The notes: generated from the letters alone by a model not told the origin. A stretch of DNA of 64,000 nt from Botryosphaeria dothidea (GCA_011503125.2 WWBZ02000001.1:5270001-5334000), one strand, 5' to 3'. Positions 1-11,126 are shown, counted from the stretch's first letter. Numbers and translations: made by a program.

Positions 1-475
1 TGCCGAAGCACGTCGGAGACGCTCTGAAGGCAGCTTGTGCTCACGGCAATCCATCTATCACTACCAATCCAGACACGTATCCACTAATTTTCGATCACCG
101 TACCCGGCATTTCGCCCATAGTAAGAGCTTCGATACCATCCTTAAACCTTTGCTGATGCTCGCTGGAATATAGGCTCGACCCCGTTACCCAGACTTGTCA
201 TTCCCCAAGATCTCCCAGCCCAGTCGGGCGCCCCGATCAGTCCAGCAACGCTCTTTATTTTCGGTCCAACAGACACGATTACATTAGATGGAACGCCGGA
301 TTGTAAGCGCACTATTGCGAGAATGGCTTCATAGCTAACTTTTCACAGTTGAATTTGCGCGACAATCAGGAGAGAGCTTCCGTAGATTGGCACGGCCGCT
401 TGACCAACTCGCCGACAGATGAAATCGACAACAAAATCCCATCACTCCGAAAGGGTGTCGAAATTAACTGCCATA
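1..475. other. No gene seen at the left edge
   Basis: No open frame with coding character and no RNA gene was seen. The downstream part of the minus-strand Doc/Fic gene ends at its right border, so this stretch probably contains that gene's 3' untranslated region. Confidence 0.5.
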
Positions 476-925
476 CTAGTGCCATTCCGCCTCATTACGA
501 TATGCTGTAACTTCCGGTCCAGGCTCGGCCAGTGGAGCTACAATACTTTGGTAGAAGCTCGCCAATTCGGTGGATGACCATGCTCCAGTGGCGACCTTAA
601 CGTGCGCTTGCGCGATGTTGTCGTTATTCGGGTCAGCGCCCATTGGAGTGACTTGGAGCATGAAGCCATTAATTTTGAGGAACATGTCGGCAGCAAGGAG
701 AGCTACCCTCTTATTCCCGTCTTGGTACGCGTGATTCTTGACGATTCTTTCGGAGAGTATGGCAGCCAATACGATGAGATCTTCCTGTCCGTAATTCTTG
801 TTGTTGATTGGTGATGAAACAGCAGAGTCTAGGAGCCCGAGTTGAGTTGGCTCAGTGGCAAATAGCCGAGATATGTAAAGTCGTCTGACTTGCCGAGAGG
901 TGAGGAAATGATATCGTAGGGCCAT
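476..925 (-). CDS. Doc/Fic-domain protein (death-on-curing type)
   Basis: Single-exon gene of 149 aa with an ATG at 925 and a TAG at 476. The centre carries HAYQDGNKR, the Fic/Doc active-site loop, which in canonical form is H-x-F-x-D/E-G/A-N-x-R. The Lys in the NKR ending and the following Ala/Leu-rich helix resemble Doc (TIGR01550-type) more than AMP-transferring Fic enzymes, which usually read GNGR. The N-terminal part, with a Leu-rich helix and an LLDSAV segment, also fits the Doc layout, and the length is close to bacterial Doc (about 126 aa). Family members modify proteins by transferring phosphate or nucleotides; bacterial Doc phosphorylates EF-Tu. The substrate in a fungus is unknown. 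No neighbouring antitoxin-like gene was recognised. The compact intronless gene in an accessory region suggests ancient bacterial ancestry, which is inference. Confidence 0.8.
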   Translation of the reverse strand: MALRYHFLTSRQVRRLYISRLFATEPTQLGLLDSAVSSPINNKNYGQEDLIVLAAILSERIVKNHAYQDGNKRVALLAADMFLKINGFMLQVTPMGADPNNDNIAQAHVKVATGAWSSTELASFYQSIVAPLAEPGPEVTAYRNEAEWH

Positions 926-1359
926 CTTTGACGCCTTGAAATACTGTTAAGCACATGCAATAAAGCAGGCTCAGCGTTGGCTTTTATTCATCCTCATATC
1001 TAGGCTACACGTCCAGTTGAAGGGCGTGATGCTCGGGAGCAGCTGCTTGATACGCTGTCGTGGTGATGCATGAGTTGGCTACACAATGACGGACATATGC
1101 GCCAGAAGCAAGTTTGAGGTAATTACATTTCTATTGGCTATATACATATGCGAAAGAACAAATTGAGCTCGCCGTACCACCAATCTATTGCAGATCATAG
1201 ACTATCAACCCTTGGTTGATCTGCGTGATGATGACAGTGCAGGTTGCTTATGCGTGATGTACGTCGATCTACCGTCCGTCTCAGCCTCCGTTAGCGTATT
1301 AGCTCCAACCGTCAAGGGCAGCGTCTTCGTAATGCTTCGCTTACTTAAGAGACCGCTAC
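926..1359. other. Spacer upstream of the Doc gene
   Basis: Nothing recognisable. It should contain the promoter of the Doc/Fic gene, which is transcribed leftward. Confidence 0.4.
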
Positions 1360-1782
1360 TCAGCACTCGATGTGAGCTTCATTGCGGCTTAAATCACGCA
1401 CTGCTGATGTTTGTGTTGAAGTGGTACCCATCTCGGTGTCCTCGTAATTTTCGTCGTCGCTGCTGTCTTCGCTGGCACTATCCAGCTCTGAAACGGACCA
1501 CTCGGTGAACTGCCCAACATGCGACGTATAAGGGGGAGGATGAGAAGACTGATTGTAGAAGATTGGATAGTAAATCACCTGCGGCTCAGCGAAGCGGCGT
1601 TCAGAGACAGGGTCAATATAGGAAGACGGATATCTGGGCGTTGACTGCCGGGAGAATGCCCAGGAGGGAAGCTTTGCCAGCCGCTCGCCGCACTTTCGCA
1701 AGAATAATTTGCAACGGGAACAGCTCTCTCGGGCAGCATCAGCAACACTAAAATCATTGAGTGGGATAATAATAAGGCACAT
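1360..1782 (-). CDS. Hypothetical protein, acidic C-terminus
   Basis: Not recognised. The frame is open from 2010, but the first plausible ATG is at 1782, giving about 140 aa. It contains a Cys pair (SCSRCKLFLRKC), a Tyr/Pro-rich middle and an acidic Ser/Asp/Glu stretch near the C-terminus, a composition more typical of real protein than of a chance frame. It could be the last exon of a larger gene, a degraded gene, or spurious. No family assignment is offered. Confidence 0.3.
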   Translation of the reverse strand: MCLIIIPLNDFSVADAARESCSRCKLFLRKCGERLAKLPSWAFSRQSTPRYPSSYIDPVSERRFAEPQVIYYPIFYNQSSHPPPYTSHVGQFTEWSVSELDSASEDSSDDENYEDTEMGTTSTQTSAVRDLSRNEAHIEC

Positions 1783-3225
1783 GTTTGCAAGATGATAGTG
1801 CTTTGCATCCGCTTTCACCAGTCTCCTAGCTAGTCTCCTAGCCCTTATACAGGCAAATAAGGATAAGGCTGGTGTCCAGCAAACATCCCACCGGATTTGC
1901 GCACTCATCAAGGATGCGGACATATGTCTGCTGGGTGGTTCACCGACATTTGCCCGCGAAGTGAGGATGGGCGTAGTGCTGCCGGGCGACATCAACCCCC
2001 GTACAGACAAAGGCGGGAGATGCGGTTGCGGTCAAGTACATTTCTGCCAGACAGCACGCACGCCGTCTGCTGCATTATGTGGCAGGGACGACGCAATGCT
2101 GTCAGGCGGCAAACCGACATTTTGGAAGAACGGAGGCTGGCTTGCGGACTAGACTTTGTCGACGCGGTAGGAAACTGGCCGAGATGTTGCCGCTCACCGC
2201 TGATTCCTCCCCCACCCCGCGCGGCGCGAGATGGTAACGGCGTCACAGCGTCACGCATGTCGATTGCTAGCATCTCACCAAAATCCAAGCGCCTTCCAGA
2301 CATCGTAGTATTATATCGTGGTGCTACTGCCTTTCCGCATGCCGCAAAGATGGAACTCTCTAAATTCTATTGAGATCTGTGTAGCGTCGGGCACCGTTGT
2401 GGCAATGAGCAGGACACTAACCTGTCGTTCATGCTCTGCTGTAGGTGGCCTCACACGAGTCGGTGCAATGACGTGGCCGTCCGTGTAGTCATGCAACTCG
2501 CTTGCATCACGTTTCTATTGGGCCGTCTCGAGGGCTTATCTGCCGTGATGCCGAGAATACGAGTAGACCCACTGCATTTATGGTGATCTCTACTACTCTA
2601 AGAGCACGATGGGGCTACCTACGCTGCTGCCTAGAGACATGTGAGACAGTCTAGACGATCGTGAGCTGTACTGTACAAAGAAAATTACTTACTACGAGGT
2701 AATTACAGAGCACTTGAAGGGTCACCGCCTTCAGTCAAGTGGCTCCCGGCGGGAGACCGCCTTCCATCATACCAGCTTCCAGCAGGTGGCCGCCAAGGTA
2801 CCTCGCCCGCCCCAGGTACAAAATCATCTGGCGGCAAGATGAATGCAGGTGAAATTCTGCTACTGAATTGCATTGATTCTGGCTTTATGCCTGGCGGCTT
2901 TCTGGTAACCGTTTTGTAGCCTCTGGCAGGTGGCCGACCACGGCTTTGGAAATTCTGGGCAAAATTCTGCCCGGCGGCAAAGTGAATGTAGCCAGGATCG
3001 TGCTGGGCGCAAAGCAGGATTCGGTTGGGCAGAAAACTGGACTTGGCGAAATCGTGCCGGGCGGAGTGGTGGGCGGCAGGTAGGCGGCAAAAAGCCAGCG
3101 AAAAGTTGACGACCAAATTTTCGACGGTCGCGACGCAAATTTTACGGAAAGAGGAAACCGGGCAAAAACGGAGGCGAACAACAAAGCGTATGTTGGTTTA
3201 TCACGTTTGACTGTAATATCTAGTG
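1783..3225. other. Gene-poor accessory stretch
   Basis: No convincing gene. From about 2740 to 3100 variations of a GGCGGC/GCCGGG-containing motif recur and all three minus frames stay open for long runs, but none of the translations resembles a known family. This may be decayed repetitive DNA. Confidence 0.4.
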
Positions 3226-3294
3226 CTCTCCTTCGCCGGAAGCGCAGGTGTATATGCCATCAAAAGGTCCCTAGTTCGATTCTGGGAGCGGAGA
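3226..3294 (+). pseudogene. tRNA-like remnant
   Basis: The B-box-like GTTCGATTC sits at 3274-3282 in a perfect 5-bp T stem (3270-3274 with 3282-3286). The flanking 3226-3232 and 3287-3293 pair at six of seven positions as an acceptor stem, and a discriminator A with encoded CA follows. The D arm has only about 3 bp and the anticodon stem about 4 bp. The loop TATATGC has A instead of the invariant U33, so this is probably not a working tRNA. A T-rich tract that could end Pol III transcription follows at 3300-3313. It may be a decayed tRNA or the tRNA head of a SINE. Confidence 0.35.
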
Positions 3295-3953
3295 CAAAAT
3301 TATTTTTATCTTTTGGCTGTCAGGAATGCCGTGCCGTAAAGGATTTCCTTTTGATAATGCGTATAGCATTGCAGGATATTGCATTTTGAGCCGCATCGGA
3401 CGCCAAGATTGAGCGCCGGTTCGACAGAAAAATACTGCCAAAGATGTCAGTGGATATTTGTGTGGTTGTCATTGTTGAAGATTACCAAATTGAGCCACGA
3501 TTGCGTTTCATTTTAGCCGCCCGAACCAACGACATTTCCCACAAACCTCTCTGAATCGACCAACAAGCCGCCAGTTGTCATCGCAGGTCCTACGGAGTGG
3601 CGAATCTACGGTCAGGAAGGCGAAGCATTGCAACAACCTGCGCAACAACCGCTCAGATAAGTAGGCAGGCCACATTAGGCGAAAAGGCCAAGCGGAATAA
3701 CTTTGCTGGGGGGTAAGTTAGCCTACGTCGAGATGGTTAAGGAGAAGAGGCAAGGCGTTTTCGCACTCAAGTCTGCCAGCCTACACAAATCAAGGTTTCT
3801 GTCGGGGCGACCATCTTACAACCAATCATCTTCTTCCGTCTATCGACCATCTCCGTCCAGATGCCAGCCTACTAAATTACCGAGCAAATAGCAAGTCCCG
3901 GCCTGACGGCAAGCTCATTACTCCCATGATGCTTCCGGAAGCGAAGATCGTCC
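3295..3953. other. Spacer before the kinase pseudogene
   Basis: No gene recognised. Short open frames near 3703-3891 have no recognisable features. Confidence 0.4.
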
Positions 3954-5299
3954 TTGCTGCCTTTGTTGGCTGCTGTCATAAACGTACATCATTATCATCG
4001 GTGCCCACAAACCCCCCAGGCTTTTGTGATCACAGGTGTCTTGGACGTCTCATTGCTATTTGAAAAGAGCGATATTGCTGCTATTCTTCCAGACCCGGGT
4101 AAAGCCTTCGACTTTCTCGGCGAGCAATACAGGGCGAAAACGCATACGGCAGATCCTCAAGCACATGTTCGATTCAAAGTCACAGAACCGACACCATGTC
4201 TCAAAATACGCGAGCTTGGAGAAGGCACTTTTGGTTTTATATATATATATATATATATACATTGAGGTAGAGAAAAGTCTTGACTGGCAAATTTTATGCC
4301 AGGAAACTCTGGAGATGCACCGGTAAAATGCAGAGACCCATCTGTAAGAGGAAACCCAAATTCTCAAGAAGCTTCTTGGTCATTCCTATGTCATCCCGCC
4401 TGTCAATACCTACAGGAGAGAGTGTCTGTTTGGCCTCGTTGGATGACATCATGCGACTTCAGCTCAGGGATCATGCTTGGGCAATACCAATGCTTCGTGA
4501 AGCTCCAAGATGCCTTTGTCCGAAGATACGACACAACGACAGAAGCTCTGATGTGTTTTCATTAGGCTATGTCATATTGATCATTTTGGCACTTACGCAT
4601 AGCAATGGTTCAGACGAGGTGGTCACGGTCCTATCGTTTCGTCCTTATCATCAGAGGGAAGCCGATGTTCAGTCTTGAACCCGGCAGCGACTGGAAGACG
4701 CAAAATCCCTTACAGAGAAAACATGGCTCAGGGCGTGCCAAGTCTTGATTCAAGAAGATCCGGCCGCGCGGTCCACTGCTCACGACGCACTCAGATCTGC
4801 CCTCACGGACTACATCTTTGAGGACCATTTACAATCCATTATCTGTGACGAGTGCCAACCGACCAAAGATACACCTGAATTTGCCGAAGAGCGTAAGAAA
4901 AGGAGAAATCTTGCAATTGAAACCGGAACTCAGGCCTCTACCACGAAACACTGCAAAACACAACAACACACGCGAGCTGAAGAGGATTCTACAGACAAGT
5001 TTGCCATGTATAAGACATTTTGCAAGTCCGTTGAAATCGATTTTCAACGAACGCCATCTCACCTGAGTCAAGCCATGGCGCCGCTGTGGGAAGCATTGGG
5101 CGGTCCCAAAGACGCGGAGACCTTTCAAATCATTCCGGACTGGGAAATTCATCCTCTGATGATATTTGCATACTTGTATTTGATTGATCTCGCAATACAG
5201 ACTTCAAGGAGACCACACTTTTCATTAGCTCAAAGGTTCTGCCCACAAACTATAATCCGGACAAGCAAGAAAGTAATTCAACTGACTGTTCGTTGCTAG
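3954..5299 (+). pseudogene. Broken serine/threonine protein kinase gene
   Basis: Kinase landmarks occur in the right order but in different frames. An N-terminal leader and the glycine loop ELGEGTFG lie at about 4205-4233, the VAIK-like TGKFYARK at 4280-4303, a subdomain IX-like SSDVFSLGYV at about 4545-4575, and a subdomain XI-like region with IQEDPAARST at about 4748-4780, followed by a C-terminal tail to the stop at 5299. A (TA)11 tract and a stop lie between the glycine loop and the lysine motif. The following segment, EVEKSL, is one base out of frame with TGKFYARK, and no HRD or DFG motif could be read between 4300 and 4540. No combination of introns repaired it by eye. The gene resembles expanded fungal kinase families in accessory regions. 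Alternatives are an intron-rich live gene with a misread centre, or sequencing errors. Confidence 0.65.
4238..4259. repeat. (TA)11 microsatellite
   Basis: Eleven uninterrupted TA units directly after the glycine-loop codons of the kinase pseudogene. The tract is read as alternating Ile-Tyr in the open frame. Changes in unit number would shift the reading frame. Confidence 0.95.
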
Positions 5300-5814
5300 G
5301 CTTGTACTTCTTCCATCAGCTGTTTCGTTTTTTTTTTCGAGAACTCGGGGTTTCGAGGACTTATTAGATGTCTTGCGACTGGTGTGGCCTGGACATATAT
5401 GTTACATCAGTGGGAAGCCTACTTCAAACAACCCGCTGAGAGTCATGGGCCCAACATCATTGTCGAACAAGTGGGTTGTTTGTATAGGGAGTGAAGTTTA
5501 TCGTAGATTGGCATGAGGAGGAGGAGGGTAGGTGACCCGGTCCCTCTTATATAGTAGCTATATAACAAATTCTCGGTGTTGACCCTTGGTTCAATCAGAC
5601 CCTGTTTCTCCCAACAATCATTCACTGTCGTCCTCAAGTACCGGATCTTTGACCAAGAGGTCAAAAAGACATTCATCCAGGTGGAAAATAAGGCATGCCG
5701 TAATTCTCTACCATCGAGCCCGGAAACATTCCAGGACGAGAAACGGGGGCAAAAGAACTTCAAGTAAGACGACTTTCAACGCAAATTGAACTGGACTGAT
5801 AGTTATCAGCTCCC

Positions 5815-6045
5815 ATGAACAGACCCATGTCCCAAATCGACGGGAATTCTGGAATCGAGAACCTCAAGCTTTCTGCGATCGGTACCGTTGACCTAACCCA
5901 GATGCTTGGGGAAGTGCTCAACTTTGTCAGGCCGCTGATTGATCATGGTATTAACTCTGGGAGTTTCGATTCAGGAATTGAGATTTGTATCCAGCGGCTG
6001 AAGGACATCCAGCAGCTAGCGAGCGATGAACATGACAGTAGATAG
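5815..6045 (+). CDS. Small hypothetical protein or gene fragment
   Basis: A 76-aa frame with an ATG at 5815 and a TAG at 6043. It has hydrophobic residues spaced as in amphipathic helices (LTQMLGEVLNFVRPLID) and reads like real protein, but no family is recognised. It may be a distal exon of the disrupted kinase gene upstream or an independent fragment. A Ser/Arg-rich open frame at 5586-5789 lies between them and may belong to the same decayed locus. Confidence 0.3.
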   Translation: MNRPMSQIDGNSGIENLKLSAIGTVDLTQMLGEVLNFVRPLIDHGINSGSFDSGIEICIQRLKDIQQLASDEHDSR

Positions 6046-6478
6046 TTCCCAGGGACTAGGAAATTCCTTGAGAGGCCTTCCAAGCTTCAGATGGATGATC
6101 ATTGGCGGCAGCAACAACAAGCTATTCCTGAATTGCGATTGCCTCCGCCGGTCGATCAAATGATGAATGAAACGAAAGATTTTCCACGGTATAGGTTTTA
6201 GTATGGCGGTTCCTTGAGGTAGAAACTTTCGGCTATGAGATATACCAACATGGGATACAGATTATGAACAAGTCTCAGAGTAATCAGGGCTCCAATTCCG
6301 CGGGGTAATGTACAGAGGTAATAGCAGGCCGAGAGCCATCGAGTCTCCATCTATATCGGACCTCATTCTTGAGCCAACCTCGTGCATTCTCCTTTGCCTG
6401 CGGTGTCCTGCGTCCCAGCTCTGCGATAAAAAAAAAGCCAGTTCGTGTCTTTCTTCTCCCATTTCTTTGAGATGCCTC
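6046..6478. other. Spacer
   Basis: No gene seen. It includes the 3' flank of the complex I subunit gene. Confidence 0.4.
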
Positions 6479-7356
6479 TCAGTTAGCCCTCTTGTAATCC
6501 GCGGCCGCCCTTAGTTCGTCCATCTTTGCGACGCGCTTCTTGAACTCCTCGTATTGGCACTTCTCGTAAGTGTGCCTCTCATCCTGTGATAATGGAAGAA
6601 TCGTCAGCATGATATGCTCGTTGAAACCCCCAGCCCGTTCCCCAATGTCCCATCCTGCCGTTGCCGCTGCTGCTGCCCCCGTTGCTTGCCAACGTCCCTG
6701 GCCCATCCTCAAAGCAATGCTTTAAACAGAACGTTGACCACCTCTTGGCGCACCACCCCGTTCCGTCTGTCCCCTTTCATCCCGAACCAATCATGGCCAA
6801 CCCTCAAATCCGCAGTTCCAAATACCCCGGGACAATCCACCCAACAGCGAACAGCGAACAGCAAACAGCGAACAGCAGCAACTATCCCAGTCCCTCCCTT
6901 TCTATCGCCCATCCCACAGAGTCCTTCCTCGAAAATGTTCAACCCGGTTTAACAATGCTTACCTCGCACTTCCAGGGCAAGTAGTATTCCTCGTAGCGGC
7001 AACGGTTGAGCGGGATGAGCAGGTGCGCGCAGCTATCGCGGTAAGCCAGGGGAAGCTTGGCGGCCGTCATGTCTTCGGAGGAGGCTTGGCCTGCATAATT
7101 CGACCAGCGTATTAGTTCCTTGTATCATTCCCTTCCTTCCATTGAGCGATGTCGGGTGCGTGCGGCGGGGCATTGGTGCGGCAAATAGATGCGCGAGAGG
7201 TCCTTAAGGCCATATGGTGGTCCCGGGAGATGCGAGTGAAGATGGTTGTCTCGGTCGGTGGTGGAATCGATCGGGTAATGCGAGCGAACGGGTTTGGACG
7301 GGGTACTCACCACTGCCGAGGCCGACGGCGTTCTTGATCGTCTCGGTGACGCCCAT
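6479..7356 (-). CDS. Mitochondrial complex I subunit, NDUFB7/B18 type
   Basis: Three exons, 7311-7356, 6963-7090 and 6479-6583, join in phase to 92 aa with an ATG at 7356. Introns are GT-AG (gtgagt...gcag and gtaagc...cacag). The mature sequence has a twin CX9C pattern: C-AHLLIPLNR-C followed by C-EDERHTYEK-C, and a basic helix FKKRVAKMDELRAA. This is the hallmark of the intermembrane-space subunit NDUFB7 (B18; NB8M in Yarrowia) of NADH:ubiquinone oxidoreductase, which is folded by the Mia40 disulfide relay and sits on the membrane arm. The N-terminal Gly after Met (MGVTET) is a possible myristoylation site, as reported for mammalian B18. Intron 2 is long for this genome (379 bases) and carries a heptamer repeat. 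Confidence 0.9.
6843..6877. repeat. AACAGCG heptamer tandem repeat
   Basis: About five units of AACAGCG, one with a G-to-A change, lie inside intron 2 of the complex I subunit gene. Confidence 0.85.
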
Positions 7357-8384
7357 TGTGCGTGAGATATATGGCGATAGGAAGAGAGTGGGAAGGGTGC
7401 GCTGCGGCGGGGATCGAGGGTTGCTGGGTGGATACGGCGGCGGGTTGCGAGGTTGGAACTGGAGGTGGTGGTGTTGCGGCTCGCTGGAGATGCAGTCGCT
7501 CCAGCCAATGAGCTGCAAGGCGGTGAGGCCGGTTGCCAAGACCCGCGTGTTGCCGTCCAGTCGCGTGCAAGTAATTATGCACAAACGACTACCTAACATA
7601 TAAACATTTGACCTTGAAACAGTTACGCAGTGAGATAGATAGACTTGAAGCATGAGACAAGGAACATATCTTGTTGTCGCAACGGACAAATCATGTTCGA
7701 ATGTCAACATGTTTCCACGCCAACATTGATTGATGCAGGAGAATCACGATTCATGACTGATTCAGTTTGAATAACTTTTTCTTGCCATTGAAATATCGAA
7801 AGGCCGATTGCCAATCCGCGATCATTAACCCGTCATGTATCATGATGACGCTCAAAGCAATAAAACAAGAGCTAAGAAGATCGAAGAAGCCCACGCCCAC
7901 GAACTCCCCTCCAGCCCATCAAAGCAGCAGTGACATCCGGCAGCAGAAAGAAGAGAAAAAGAAGAGAAAGGTCTGCCGTCACTGGAAGGAAAAGACAATC
8001 GCCATCCTTTCCCGCCCAACGCCGTTCGCAACCCTTGCTCCCTGCGCGCCTCATATCGTCCGAAATGGAAACCCAGACAAGAGACCAAATGCCCACCGCC
8101 AAGTAGCCCGCTCGCTTTCATCTCATGTAGAAAATCTGGCGTCTCTGCGAAACTAGAACGCTCATCAACAAACACAAACGTCGGGCCTACTCATCTCATC
8201 CGAGTAGCCTGCTGTGAACCTCCCATGATTCGTATGAGTGCGCTGTACAAAGTGAAAAACCGCGCGTGGTCGAATAAAGACATCTGACGCCGTAAGACTT
8301 CCAGAGCCTTGCGCGCCACCAACGCCGGGATCTCTGATGATATCGGTCAACATCAAGGCTCATGCACAAATCGGACGGATCAAC
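7357..8384. other. Spacer between complex I subunit and cdc14
   Basis: No gene supported. It contains the promoter of the complex I subunit gene on the left and the 3' flank of cdc14 on the right. Open frames here are short and uncharacteristic. Confidence 0.5.
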
Positions 8385-10462
8385 TCATTTGACCCTTGTG
8401 CTGCCCAGGCTGCCAACTCTGCCACTAGTCTTCCGCACGCCTGCCTTGCTCTCGGTGCTGCGTCTGGCTGGTGTGCCCCTGGTCTTGCCCACGCTAATTG
8501 CACCAGATCCACTTGCAGCCTTGCCAGACGGAGTCTTCGGACGCACAGCCCGGTTCTCGATGTCACTCTCGCCCCCATTCCAGGTTGTAGTAGTCGTCGA
8601 CATCGTTGTCGTTGTGGTGCAGCTAACAGCTCGCCGCTTGCTGTTGCTACCGTGCGACTTGGGCGACTTGGAACTCGGCGACCTCGAAGCAGCACGCTTC
8701 GCCAACAGACGGAGCTGCGCCTCCTCTTCCGACTCAGAGCCTTCTTGCGAGACACGATGCGACTGGGCCATCTCCGCCTCCGAATCGGGGAGAATGTAGG
8801 GCTCCTTCTCTTGGACCCGACGAGGAGACTGATGCCTGCTACCGGCACCATACAGCTTGCTTGTCTTCCGCGGCTGGCCGGGAGTGGGTGCTGGAAGGTT
8901 CTCGTCGTGGACCCCGGTGCCTGAGACGGATGTTGCGCGCTGATCATTGGATGAAATCTCTCCAAGCGCCGCGCGCTTTTGACTCCCGTTGGGAGGAGTG
9001 TAGGTCTGACCATTGCTGGCAAGACGCTGCTTGGCCAGACTCTTGGTAGGAGTAGCCGGCTGAAGAGCAGCCAGCTTCTCCTTCATGCAGTCCTCAAACC
9101 ACCACTCCCTGAAAGTGCCCTGGTTCAGGTGCAGCCAGTGCTGCTGGGGGCCAACGACCATACCAGGACGCATGAAGCGCATGAAAGCGATGATCTCGTT
9201 GGCAGTGAAGCCGTGCCTGTAGATGAGGTAGGCGCCAATGAGGCAACCAGTACGGCCGAGACCAGCCTTGCAGTGCACAGCGATACCCTTCTTCCTCACA
9301 GTGATCATCTCATGCGCCAAGTTGACAAAGTTGCGGACAAGGGGGAGAGGCGGACACGTGCCGTCATCGAAGATCATGTCAAGGTGCTGGATACCAAGAG
9401 CAGTGAAGTACGTTGGGGAGTAGAGTTCAGAGTTCAGTCGGACGACAAGGCCAATGTTGCGGGTGGAGAAATGCGAGAGCACGTTCTTGAAAGGAGTCGG
9501 AATCTTTGCGTGCTGAAGCTCAGCAACTGTCTTGGGAATGGTGGCGTAAATCGGCGATGAAGGGGGGATGACGTGGGTTGGCGCAAACTGAGGTGATGCG
9601 AAAGCAAGGAAGTCGGGCGAGATCCAGTTGAAGTCGCCCATATCCACACGCTCGTATTTCTCATACCTACGAAAATGGTTAGATAAATCGAACGAAAACG
9701 GTGGTTGGGACTGCATACTCCTCCAGGCTGAAATCCTTCAGGCTGCAGATGCCCTCCTCCTTCGCCTTCCACACACCGTACACAACATCCTGGATGTTCA
9801 GAACATAATCGGCCTGGCTGTAGCCAGCATCCCTGAAGGGCATGCACGGGGGATCCATCTGCGCAATGGGTGCAAGGGCAAGGTGGGGCGGCCAGTTCTG
9901 GATCAGAACCATGTAGCAGGCGAGAAGACAGGCAGAGTTGGCGCGGCCTATCATTCTGAGGTTAGTAACTGCAATGCAACATAAGAGCGTATGAGCTTAC
10001 TCCTCGAGTCGGCGCAGCTCCAGAACACAACGGGCCTGTCTTCGTTGTTTGGGTCGCCCAGGACCTCGTGCAGCTGAACGGCGAAACGGTAGAGGTGGCC
10101 AATGTGGAATGGGCCGAAGTCGGCGTGGAAGGCATTGTATAGCAAAGTGCGGTCGACAGAGAAATACACAGGGTGCGGGTGGGACTTGGAGGGCGAGGTC
10201 GGGCCTGCCTGGGCCTTCGCGGAGCGCTTGCTTGGAGACCTACGTTCCCTGGTGGCCGGGTAGGGGAAGGGAGTCTGCGCGTTGGGAGTCGAGGTATACG
10301 ATGCAAGATACAGGCGGTCTGGCCACCATTCGAATGCGGTTTAGTCATCTGAGGCTCTTCTTGAAGGGCAATGCTGGATTGTTTACCTTGGATATACTCG
10401 ATTATCTGACCGTAGTGCTGCGGCGCATGGCGCTCCTCGTCGTGAGAGTGGTGCGACGGCAT
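8385..10462 (-). CDS. Cdc14-type dual-specificity phosphatase
   Basis: Four exons (10387-10462, 10001-10318, 9719-9947, 8385-9666) give 634 aa. The catalytic signature HCKAGLGRTG (Cys near residue 340) and the following LIGAYLIYRHGFTANEIIAFMRFMRPGMVVGPQQ are characteristic of Cdc14. The N-terminal non-catalytic domain begins HYGQIIEYIQ and contains FSVDRTLLYNAFHADFGP. The C-terminal third is Ser/Lys-rich and disordered, with several SP sites. Cdc14 removes CDK phosphates, preferring phospho-Ser-Pro, and acts in mitotic exit, cytokinesis and septation in filamentous fungi. Intron 3 has a perfect TACTAAC-type branch site (in ttactaacctcag) and uses the later acceptor gatag; this choice restores the conserved DSRSRANSACLL. 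The gene is divergent from the SET-domain gene. Confidence 0.95.
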
Positions 10463-11126
10463 CGCGACTTAGTGTATGCGATTGCTCGTCCGGGTCCCTG
10501 GCCACCTGAGCAGGCAGCGGAAGCTGTGCGCGTGGGGGATGCAGCGGCGCGGGCCGGAATGGTTGTGCGGCGAATGGAAGGGCGGCGACAGGCGTGTCGT
10601 GGGCGCGACCGAGATAGAATGGAAACGGGGGGCAGTGGGCGAAGCTGCCTGGGCTGCGGCAGGGTGCGCGCAAAGGAATACTGCTAGCGATGATGGGGAT
10701 GGGGAGTGTGGTGAAGTCTGAGCTGGATGGGAGCGTATTAAGAGAAGAGCGGCGGCCCTGTGTTGTTGTCGGCGCTGCTAGCGTCGTGTGGACCTTTGTT
10801 TTGACCGGGGCCGTTGCCGTGGTGCATGCACGCTCCGCCTTGGCCTGCGTACACCTCCCGCCAACCCACCACGTCCACTGCCCAGTGTCCTGCCACGCCA
10901 GCGGGCGCTATTCCCTGTTGCTCATTCCGTTGCTATAGAGCCGCCATCCAGCCTGACGTACGGCCCGCCTCCATCCACCCCTAACTGCTGCCTTCTCTTC
11001 AGCCCTCAAGGCGCGTCGCCTCGTGCAAGGGTTTTCGCGCAACTCAAAACTCGTGTCCACACCGCCTCACCGCTGCACCTCCGCACTGAAGGCACCAGCT
11101 CCTCGCATCGCGTCAGCAAAGCCAGC
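10463..11126. promoter_or_regulatory. Divergent promoter of cdc14 and the SET gene
   Basis: A 664-base GC-rich interval between the start codons of two divergent genes. No specific site is called. Long open frames over it are chance frames in GC-rich DNA. Confidence 0.5.

Noticed and set aside
2703..3116. 137-codon minus-strand frame in the left accessory region
   Set aside because: All three minus frames are open together and share low-complexity Pro/Ala/Arg composition; no domain.
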